This document shows, one piece after another, positions 12,809-21,384 of a stretch of DNA of 64,000 nucleotides (the first letter of the stretch is position 1; each line of letters starts with the position of its first letter). The stretch lies in NCBI GenBank assembly GCA_963383645.1, contig OY726559.1, forward strand, positions 113,175,296-113,239,295, read 5' to 3'. The notes beneath the pieces are model-generated. The model was not told the DNA's origin and did no database searches. It saw only the letters and a list, made by a program, of their open reading frames with translations. The position numbers and the translations under genes were made by a program. This DNA comes from Muscardinus avellanarius. Lineage: Eukaryota; Chordata; Mammalia; Rodentia; Gliridae.

Positions 12809-15657
12809 TAAGTTGTATTAGAAAAAAATAGAGAGCCGGGGCCCGGGTCGCGGTACTCTGGGCCCCAGGCCGGACCGCGCGTAGCACGCCAGACCCCTGG
12901 AGAAACCGGGCCCAGTAAGACCCTGGGTCCTGGGCAAGGTCGGGCGGGGCACGCCGAACCCCAGAACAGCCGGGCCAGGTCGCAGGACTCTGGGCCCCAG
13001 GTGGAGTAGTGCGGAGCACGCTGGACCCATGGGGAAACCGGGCTGTGTCACAGTGCTACTGAGTGCCTGATCCCTCTACCTCCTCAAACCACACATACTG
13101 TCTTCTCTTATTAAAAAAGAAAAAGAAAAAGGAAAAGAAAAAGAAAAAGAAAAATATTGGAGAGGGGTTAAGAAGGCCGTGGCAGATGCCAGGACACTGG
13201 AGATGCAGACAAAACTTATCCAAATGCACTGGAACTTATGGAAAAATTTCCCGTGAAGGAGGACTGCTGTTTCTCTATATTTTTAAGAATTTTGGACATC
13301 ACCTGTAAGGAGAGAGTTTAGCAGACACCAAGGAGAAAGGCGGTGTTGAAAGCAGACTCCGCGATGGCGGTGGAGACTTGTATTCAGGAGAAGCAGAAAT
13401 GGGATCCTACCAACCTTATTTTTTTGGAGAAATTACACCAAATGTTGAATACTACCATCACACATGCTTAGGAACACTGGACAACATTCAGAGTAGAAAA
13501 AGAGCTTGGGAAAGATTTGAAATGGTGGAAGCAGTGGCAGTGGCAGTGGCCAGTACTCAGGGGAGGCAGAGATCTGATGCATTACACCTGGAACCTTTGA
13601 AATAATAACCCCAGAGGCAGAATGCTACCACCACGCACCTTGAGAATGTGGGACAATTGGTTGGGCGAAGAGGGTGCTCGGAATGAGCCTGCCGAGGGGT
13701 GAGGCCGGCAACGGACACACCAAAGCTGGGTTTGGAGCCTGCCGTGAGGCAAGGCCGGTGCTGGAGCCTCCGAGGCCGGGATCAGAGCCTGCTGAGGGGT
13801 TAGGCCGGTGCTGGGGCCAGTGAGGCTGGGATTGAAGCCTGCCGTGAGGCCAGGCCGGTGCTGGGGCCTTCGCGGCCAGGATTGGAGCCTGCCAAGGAGT
13901 TAGGCCAGTGCCAGGGCCAGCAAGGCTGGGATCGGAGCCTGCCATGAGGCAAGGCCGGTGCTGGGGACTTCGAGGCAGGGACCGGAGCCTGCCAAGGGGT
14001 TAGGCTGGTGCCGAGGCCAATGGCCGACATCAGAGCCTGCCATGAGGCAAGGCCACTACTGGGGCCACTGAGACCGAGACCAGAGCCTGCCAAGGGGTTA
14101 GGCTGATGCTGGGGCCAGTGAGGCTGGGATCGGAGCCTGCCGTGAGGCAAGGCCGGTGCTGGGGCCTTCAAGGCTGGGATCGGAAGCTGCCGAGGGGTTA
14201 GGCCGGTGCTGGGGCTAGCAAGGCCGAGTTCAGAGCTCACCGTGAAGCAAGGCCGGTGCTGGGGCCTCCGAGGCCGGGATCGGAGCCTGCCGAGGGGTTA
14301 GGCCGGTGCCGGGGCCAATGACTGGCATTGGAGCCTGCCGTGAGGCAAGGCTGCTACTGGGGCCTCCGAGGCTGGGATTGGAGCCTGCCAAGGGGTTAGG
14401 CCGATGCCGGGGCCAGCGGCCAGCATCGGAGCCTGCCGTGAGGCAAGGCCGATGCTGGGGCTTCCGAGGCCGGGATAAGAGCCTGCTGAGGTGTTAGGCT
14501 GGTGCCGGGGCCAATGGCTGGCATCAGAGCCTGCTGTGAGGCAAGGCCGCTACAGGGGCCTCCGAGGCTGGAATCGGAGCCTGCCAAGGGGTTAGGCCGA
14601 TGCCGGGGCCAGCAAGGCTGTAATGGGAGCCTGCCATGAGGCAAGGCCGGAGCTGGGGCCTCTAAGGCCAGGATCAGAGCCTGCCGAGGGGTTAGGCCAG
14701 TGCCAGGGCCAGCGGCCGACATTGGAGCCTTCCGTGAGCCAAGGCCGCTACTAAGGCCGCCGAGGCCAGTATCAGAGCCTGCCTTGAGGCTAGGTCAGTG
14801 CTGGGGCCAACGAGACCAGGATTGGAGCCAGCTGAGGGGTTAGGCTGGTGTCGGGGCCAGTGAGACCAGAATCGGGGCCTCCCATGAGGCAAGGCCACTG
14901 CTTGAGCCAGTGAGGTCTGGATTAGTCCACCGGGTAGCCAGGCCACTACTGGGGCCGTCAAGAGTGGGATCGGTACTTGCAACACGGCATGCACAGAGAA
15001 ATATCGCAGAAAATAAAAATCAGATGCTTCCCCTAATCAGCAAAAACTAGGAGGAAAGGGGCAACAGGAAGAGGTCAAGCTATAGAAAGGGCCCTATAGT
15101 GAAGCAACTAAGGTGACCAATCAGAGGGTATGGAATAGGGGAAGATGGATCTCTTTAAAACGCAGGAGGTACATAAACAAATTTATCAAAGTTAATCACC
15201 AAAAAAGCATGGTATCGAGGGAGGGGGAGGGAATGGGATGGGGGCTGGATGAGGGCTAATTGGATGATGTGTGCTTGTATATCCTCTCAAAGTCTTGTAT
15301 TCCAATGTGATATATGATTACAATGCACCAAAAAAATAAAATAAAATAAAATAAAAATAAAATAAAATTACAATAAAAAAATAAAAAAATAAAAAATAAA
15401 TATATATACATATTTAAGTTGTATTGGGTATATATATATACATATTTAAGTTGTATTGGGGATATATATATTTCACTTGAGTTTGATATATATATATACA
15501 TATATATATGTATATATATATTTCAGTTGTATTGGGGATATATATACAGGTTCAAGTTGTATTTGGGATATATATATATGTATTTAAGTTGTATTGGGGA
15601 CATATATATTTAAGTTATATTGGGGATATATATATATATATTTAACTTGTATTGGGG

Positions 15658-15709
<52 letters not shown>

Positions 15710-18125
15710 TTCAGTTGAGTTTGGGATATATATATATATATATTTCAGTTGTATTGGAGATATATATATATATATTTAAGTTGTATTGGGGATATATATA
15801 TTTAAGTTGTATTGGGAAATATATATATATTTAAGTTGTATTGGGGATATATAGATATTTCAGTTGTATTGGGAAATATATATATATTTCAGTTGTATTG
15901 GGGATATATATATTAAATTGTATTGGGGATATATATATATTTAAGTTGTATTGGGGATATATATATAGATAGATTTAAGTTGTATTGAGGATATATATAT
16001 TTAAGTTGTATTGGGGATATATATATAAGTTGTATTGGGGATATATATATTTCAGTTGTATTGGGGATATATATATAGAGAGAGATTTCAGTTGTATTGG
16101 GGATATATATATATGTATTTAAGTTGTATTGGGGATATATATATATATATAGATTTAAGTTGTATTGGAGATATATATATTTAAGTTGTATTGGGGATAT
16201 ATATATATTTCAGTTGTATTGGGGATATATATATATATTTCAGTTGTATTGGGGATATATAGATAGATAGATAGATTTAAGTTGTATTGTGGATATATAT
16301 ATATGTATTTAAGTTGTATTGTGGACATATATATATATATATTTCAGTTGTATTGGGATATATATATATATATTTAAGTTGTATTGGGGATATATATATA
16401 TGTGTGTATATATATATTTCAGTTGAGTTGGGAATATATATATATATATTTCAGTTGTATTGGGCATATATATATATTTCAGTTGTATTGAAGATATATA
16501 TATAATTTAAGTTGTATTGGGGATATATATATATAGATTTAAATTATATTGGGGATATATATATTTAAGTTGTATTGGGGATATATATATATATATATAT
16601 TTAAGTTGTATTGGGGATATATATATATTTAAGTTGTATTGGCGATATATATATATATTAAATTGTATTGGGGATATATATATATTTAAGTTGTATTGGG
16701 GATATATATATATATATATTTAAGTTGTATTGAGGATATATATATTTAAGTTGTATTGGGGATATATATATTTAAGTTATATTGGGGATATATATATTTC
16801 AGTTGTATTGGGGATATATATAGAGAGAGATTTCAGTTGTATTGGGGATATATATATGTATTTAAGTTGTATTGGGGATATATATATATAGATTTAAGTT
16901 GTATTGGGGATATATATATATTTAAGTTGTATTGGGGATATATATATTTCAGTTGTATTGGCGATATATATATATTAAATTGTATTGGGGATATATATAT
17001 TTAAGTTGTATTGGGGATATATATATATAGATTTAAGTTGTATTGGAGATATATATTTCAGTTGTATTAGGGATATATATATATTTCAGTTGTATTGGGG
17101 ATATATATATAGATTTAAGTTGTATTGTGGATATATATATGTATTTAAGTTGTATTGTGGACATATATATATATATTTCAGTTGTATTGGGGATATATAT
17201 ATATATATTTAAGTTGTATTGGGGATATATATATGTGTGTGTATATATATATATTTCAGTTGAGTTGGGAATATATATATATTTCAGTTGTTATTGGGCA
17301 TATATATATATTTCAGTTGTATTGGAGATATATATATATATTTTTTTAGTTTTATGGGGATATATATATATATTTCAGTTGTATTGGGGATATATATATA
17401 TATATTTAAGTTGTATCGGGGATATATATATGTGTGTGTATATATATATATTTCAGTTGAGTTGGGAATATATATATATTTCAGTTGTTATTGGGCATAT
17501 ATATATATTTCAGTTGTATTGGAGATATATATATATTTTTTTAGTTTTATGGGGATATATATATATATTTCAGTTGTATTGGGGATATATATATATAATT
17601 TAAGTTGTTTTGGGGATATATATATAGATAGATTTAAATTATATTGGGGATATATATATATTTCAGTTGTATTGGGGATATATATAGATTTAAGTTGTAT
17701 TGGGGATATATATATATTTAAGTTGTATTATGAATATATATATTTAAGTTGTATTGGGGATATATATATTTAAGTTGTATTATGAATATATATATTTAAG
17801 TTGTATTGGGGATATATATATATACACATATATATATTTAAGTTGTATTGAGGAGATATATATATAAATTTAAGTTTGGCCGGGTGTGGTGGCGCATGCT
17901 TGTAATCCCCGTGCTTGGGAGGCAGAGACAGGAGGATCACGTAGGTTCGAAGCCAGCCGTGCGCTGGCTTAGGAGACCCTGTTTCCAAATAAAAATGTAA
18001 AAATAGGTCTGGGAGTGTAGCCCAGAGGTAGAAGGGCTTCCAGGATCCCCAGTACCACCAAAAAAATAATAACAAAAAATAAATAAATTTAAGTTTGTTG
18101 GGGATATATATATTTAATTTTATTG

Positions 18126-18169
<44 letters not shown>

Positions 18170-20757
18170 AGTTGTATTGGGGTATATACATATATTTAAG
18201 TTGTATTGGGAATATATATTTATATATATATTTCAGTTGTATTGGGGATATATATAAAGAGATTTAAGTTGTATTGGGGATATATATATGTATTTAAGTT
18301 GTATTGGGGATATATATATTTAAGTTGTATTGGGGATATATATATATTTCAGTTGTATTGGGGATATATATATAGATTTAAGTTGTATTGTGGATATACA
18401 GATTTAAGTTGTATTGTGGATATATATATATATTTAAGTTGTATTGGGGATATATATATATATATATTTCAGTTGTATTGGGAATATATATATTTCAGTT
18501 GTATTGGGAATATATATATTTCAGTTATATTGGGGAGATATATATATATATAGATATATATATATATTTCAGTTGTATTGGGGATATATATATATTTAAG
18601 TTGTATTGGGGATATATATATATATATATATGTTGTATTGGGGATATATATATATATATATAATTTTAAGTTTGTTGGGGATATATATATATTTAATTTG
18701 TATTGGGTATATATATATATTTAAGTTGTATTGGGGTATATATTTATATTTAAGTTGTATTAGGGATGGAACTCTGAGTCCTTCTATCTCCAGCTACACA
18801 CCAGACCTATATGTTCATATTTTATTTGGAAACAGGGTCTTACTAAGTTATGGAGGGACTCATTAAGCTGCTGAGGCTGGCTTCAAACTTGTGATCTTCT
18901 TGTCTCTGCCTCCAAGTCCTGGAATTACAAGCAGGTGCCACCACACCTGGCTTATTTTGTTTTGTTTGGTTGGTTGGTTGTTGTTTTTTTTGTGTGTGTG
19001 CCATGATTCGTTTACGAACTGTTATATTATTTAGTTTATTCTAGGTATTGAAACTAGGGGCATTCTATCTCTGAGCTACACCTCCAGCCCTTTTTTTTTT
19101 TTTTTACTGGTCTGGGGATAGAACCCAGGGGCATCTGATCTCTGAGCTACAGCCCTACCCTATTTTTTTTTTATTCCTTTTTTTGTGTGTGTGGGTCTGG
19201 GGATGGAACCATTTGACCTCCAAGCAACATCCCCTGCCCTATTTTTTTATTCTTTATTTTCTTTATTTTGAAACAGGGTCTCACTAAGTTGCGAGGGCCT
19301 CACTAAGTAGCTGAGGCTGGTCCGCGAACCGCAATCCTCCAGTCTCAGCCTCCCAAATGCTGGGATTACAAGCATGTGCCACCACGCCTGGCTTTATTAT
19401 TTTTTTTTAAACAGGATCTCTCTGGATTGATGAGAATCTCACTACTTGCTGAGGCTATCCTTGAACTGGCAACCTTCCTGTCTCATCCTCCTAGGTACTG
19501 GGATTACAAGTGTACACCACCACGCCAAGCTCTCAGCCCTAATTTTTTAATTTATTATTTTGAAACATGTCTTTTCTGAATTGTGGAGGGCCTCACTAAG
19601 TAGTTGAGGCTGGCCACAGATCTGCAATCCTCCTGTCTCACCCTTCTAAGTGCTGTGTTTATAAGCATGGATCACCATGCCTGGCTCCCCTGGCCTATTT
19701 AATTTTCAGTTTGAAACAGGGTGTCACTAAGTAGTGGAGTACCTCACTAAGCTTATTAATTAATTAATTAATTTGCAGTACTGGGAATGGAACCCAGGGG
19801 CATTCTGCCTCTGAGCCACACCCCAGCCCTATTTTTATTCTTTATTTTGAAACAGGGTCTCATTGAGTTGCAAAGGGCCTCACTAAGTTGTAGCTGAGGC
19901 TGTCCTCTAACCAACCACAATTCTCCTGTCTCAGCCTCCTGAATGCTGAGATTACAAGTATGCACCACCTTCACTAAGTTTATTTGAAGAAACTTATGTT
20001 AGGAAAATTTCTCAAGACTCCACAACTGGCCTATGGCAGTGCTAGGATGAAATGTGTGGGCCTTTTGACTCCAAAGTCATGTTCTTTACCGTTGTTCTAT
20101 ACTCTCTAAAAAGAGACAGTTAACTTATGTCTAAGCCACCATGTCATGGTGTGTCTCTCATATACAGTAATCTACTCTACCTATAGTTAAGAGGACAGGC
20201 TCTAGCCAAGCCTGGAGGCACACACTTGTAATCCCAGTACTTGGGAGGCTGAGACAGGAGGATGACAGGTTCGAGGACAGCTTCAGCAAGTAGGGAGACT
20301 CTCATCAATCTAGTGAGATCCTGTTTCAAAATGAAAAATAAAAGCCGGGGGTGGTGGCGCACACTTGTAATCCCAGCATTTAGGAGGCTGAGACAGGAGG
20401 ACAGCAGTTCATGGACAGCCTCAGCTACTTAGTGAGGCTCTTTGCAATTCAGTGAAACCCTGTTTCAAAATAAAGAATAAAAGCCGGGTGTGGTGGTACA
20501 TGCTTGTCATATTGGTGCTTGGAAGACTAACAGGAGGACCACACAGGTTCAAAGCCAGCCTCAGCTACTAAGTGAGGCTCTCAGCAACTTAGTGAGACCC
20601 TGTTTCTAATAAAATATAAAAAAAAAAAAAATAGGTCTGGGAGCATAGCCTGGAGGTAGAAAAGCCCCTGGGTTCCATCCCTAGTACCACAAAAAAGAGA
20701 AGAATTGTGCTGGGGGTGTAGCTTGGAGGCAGAATGCCCTGGGTTCCACCCCCAGAA

Positions 20758-20800
<43 letters not shown>

Positions 20801-20981
20801 ATATATACAAATACTATAATATAAAAATATTATATGTTATATATTACAATATATTATATATTATATATATTTATAATTCTTTTGTTGTTGTTGTTGTTGT
20901 TGTACTGGGGATGGAAATCAGAGGCTTTCTATCTCCAGCTATACCCCCAGACCTATTTTTTCATATTTTATTTGTAAATAG

Positions 20982-21021
<40 letters not shown>

Positions 21022-21305
21022 GAAGAGATACAAAGGAAGAATACATTCATTCAAATTCAATAAATAATTATTGAGCATCTACTATTACTTAAAAGACCCA
21101 GTTCTAGGCACTGGAGCATTGCTGTAGGAATGCAGAAAGCACAAATACTTCTCAATTAACTGAGTAACAGGAAAAAGCATACAGACAACTAGTATCATTT
21201 CCCCAAAAGCTGAGCAATTAGGGAGGTCTGACTTTTAAGGGAGAGGAAGTAGGGCTTCCAACACACACCTTTTCCGTTAGTAGGATGACTAGTGTGCGGC
21301 TCCAT
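3026..21305 (-). CDS. TSACC: TSACC, TSSK6-activating co-chaperone (three coding exons)
   Basis: TSACC is a small co-chaperone that binds HSP70 and supports HSP-dependent activation of testis-specific serine kinases such as TSSK6 in spermatids (family knowledge). Coding exons on the minus strand are 21305..21269 (37 nt), 7057..6935 (123 nt) and 3237..3026 (212 nt). All have AG/GT borders, and both introns fall after codon position 1. The spliced CDS is 372 nt, 123 aa; the human protein is 125 aa as I recall it. Residues 1-12 ([12 protein letters not shown]) and the exon-2 block [20 protein letters not shown] match human TSACC. The terminal exon carries the most conserved block, [20 protein letters not shown], followed by [16 protein letters not shown]. 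The C-terminus ([11 protein letters not shown]) differs from human. The second intron (6.9-21.3 kb) holds the giant AT-rich minisatellite. The gene is head to head with CCT3. The first donor, AAAG|GTGTGTG, is weak but keeps frame. Confidence 0.9.
3372..5395. repeat. SINE and microsatellite cluster
   Basis: An inverted B1-dID (3385-3600), a sense copy (3620-3830) with an AAT/ATAATA tail, then a series of inverted copies to 5395. (GT)n runs lie at 4222-4324 and 4404-4427, with a (TTTA)n near 4620-4650. The next 270 bp (5396-5665) are unrecognised single-copy sequence. Confidence 0.85.
5666..6420 (+). repeat. Sense SINE cluster
   Basis: Three sense-orientation B1-dID copies (5666-5785 left part only, 5804-6010, 6176-6385), separated by a short unique piece, ending in (AATA)n at 6380-6418. 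The sequence on to the TSACC exon (6421-6934) is non-repeat intron with no other feature seen. Confidence 0.85.
6935..7057 (-). CDS. TSACC: TSACC coding exon 2
   Basis: The acceptor is TTTTGTTCCAG and the donor is CTCAG|GTAAGG. The exon encodes 41 residues including the split codons, ending ...TTKLSS. It lies in non-SINE sequence (6421-7110), an island of conserved unique DNA between repeat clusters. The long open frame seen here in another reading frame is not the gene. Confidence 0.88.
7110..8045 (-). repeat. Inverted SINE cluster
   Basis: Consecutive inverted B1-dID copies, some partial or interrupting one another (7150-7290, 7290-7500, 7500-7590, 7610-7910, 7910-8040), in the large TSACC intron. 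Confidence 0.8.
8046..8517. other. Single-copy intron sequence with (CA)n
   Basis: This is TSACC intron sequence without recognised genes. It contains a pure (CA)n microsatellite of about 24 repeats (8264-8313), flanked by CCAATCATGG and ACCGTGATTGG. Confidence 0.8.
8518..8815 (+). repeat. B1-dID SINE with an extra dID copy
   Basis: One full sense SINE (8521-8740) followed by a second dID right half (8735-8800) and an A/GA-rich tail. 8830-8975 is unrecognised intron sequence. Confidence 0.8.
8980..9310 (-). repeat. (GT)n and truncated inverted SINEs at the array edge
   Basis: A (GT)n of ~25 repeats (8981-9032), an inverted left monomer (9033-9165) and two inverted dID right halves (9176-9240, 9255-9305). 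The last is cut off within GAGCTACACTCATATTTATT, where the minisatellite begins. Confidence 0.85.
9311..12830. repeat. AT-rich minisatellite, left block
   Basis: This is a tandem array of units of about 25-40 bp with core TTTAAGTTGTATTGGGGA (or TTTCAG...) followed by (TA)n of variable length. Some units have ATATGTGTGTG, GAGAGA or TTTATATA variants. A pure (TA)n run lies near 9355-9400 and a long (GT)n run at 12138-12180. The left edge follows an inverted SINE 3' half directly. Long open frames across it (Tyr/Ile-rich) are artefacts of TA repeats. Confidence 0.97.
12838..15400 (+). mobile_element. Composite VNTR-bearing retroelement, family not recognised
   Basis: This is a 2.56-kb insertion splitting the minisatellite. 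In order: three GC-rich ~66-bp monomers (12840-13045, sharing CTCTGGGCCCCAGG and GAAACCGGGC); an AAAAAG-type purine tract (about 13110-13155); a low-copy module with an imperfect ~180-bp duplication (compare 13358-13482 with 13540-13652) containing GATGGCGG, a YY1-like core (13362); a GC-rich VNTR (13690-14965); and a 3' part with a G-rich purine stretch (15219-15248) ending ATGATTACAATGCACC followed by an A-rich tail (15328-15400). The tail and G-rich tract suggest LINE-driven retrotransposition in the plus direction. No reverse transcriptase or other protein domain was seen. It could be an SVA-like composite or an L1 lacking its ORFs. Confidence 0.7.
13690..14965 (+). repeat. GC-rich VNTR of alternating ~50-bp units
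   Basis: About 25 units alternate between two types. One begins GGAGCCTGCCGTGAGGCAAG and usually continues ...CCTCCGAGGCCGGGATC. The other begins GGAGCCTGCCGAGGGGTTAG and continues ...CCAGTGAGGCTGGGATC. The effective period is therefore ~100 bp. Some B units are 2-3 bp shorter (...CCAATGGCCGACATC). The Pro/Ala/Arg-rich open frames on the minus strand are shadows of the repeat. Confidence 0.92.
15400..17878. repeat. AT-rich minisatellite, middle block
   Basis: This is the same unit as the left block, resuming directly after the A-rich tail of the composite element. It shows higher-order structure. A segment of several units including ATATGTGTGTGTATATAT, TTTCAGTTGAGTTGGGAA, a GTTATTGGGC variant and a TTTTTTTAGTTTTATGGGG variant occurs twice about 197 bp apart (from 17235 and from 17432). 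Larger blocks recur at about 0.75-0.85 kb. Confidence 0.95.
17879..18082 (+). mobile_element. B1-dID SINE inserted in the minisatellite
   Basis: This is a full SINE of the GGGCTTCCAGGA...CCCCAGTACCACC subfamily. It is flanked by a perfect 15-bp target-site duplication ATAAATTTAAGTTTG (17864-17878 and 18083-18097) made from a minisatellite unit, so it inserted after the array existed. Confidence 0.93.
18083..18757. repeat. AT-rich minisatellite, right block
   Basis: These are the last units of the array. The final one (TTTAAGTTGTATTAGGGA, near 18750) continues without a break into an inverted SINE (TGGAACTCTGAGTCCTTCTA...), so the unit core aligns with the inverted 3' end of the SINE (GTACTGGGGATGGAAC). 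Confidence 0.95.
18750..20760. repeat. SINE cluster right of the minisatellite
   Basis: Inverted B1-dID copies from 18757 to about 19975, then 220 bp of unrecognised intron (19976-20195), then sense copies (20200-20350, 20341-20480, 20480-20760) of mixed subfamilies. Confidence 0.85.
20759..21020. repeat. (CA)n, AT-rich and (TA)n microsatellites
   Basis: (CA)n at 20759-20798, an AT-rich stretch at 20800-20880, (TTG)n at 20880-20903, an inverted SINE piece at 20903-20985, and (TA)n at 20984-21018. The TSACC start exon lies about 250 bp further on in single-copy sequence (21020-21380). Confidence 0.8.
21269..21305 (-). CDS. TSACC: TSACC coding exon 1 (start exon)
   Basis: The exon is preceded by TTGGTGTTCAG, a good acceptor, so the ATG lies at the first base of an internal exon and the 5' UTR is on a separate upstream exon. 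It encodes 12 residues plus one base and ends AAAG|GTGTG. Joining that base to the CC that opens the next exon gives Ala, as in the human ...PAKEE... context. Confidence 0.85.
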
Positions 21306-21384
21306 CTGAACACCAACAGGTGTGGTGCCTGGGAAAGAATCAGAGCATCACATGAACAAACAACCCACGCTGCTATCATCATCA

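Noticed and set aside
9183..12811. Long Tyr/Ile-rich open reading frames in the AT array (both strands, also 15.4-18.9 kb)
   Set aside because: They are produced by TA repeats that lack stops in some frames. Units vary in length, there is no start context or known domain, and all frames look alike.
13625..14994. Pro/Ala/Arg-rich repeated proteins on the minus strand across the VNTR
   Set aside because: The repetition follows the 50-bp DNA unit and changes frame between units. GC-rich repeats of this kind stay open by chance.
9311..18757. CRISPR-like array
   Set aside because: Units are contiguous with only (TA)n between cores, there are no unique spacers, and the setting is mammalian.
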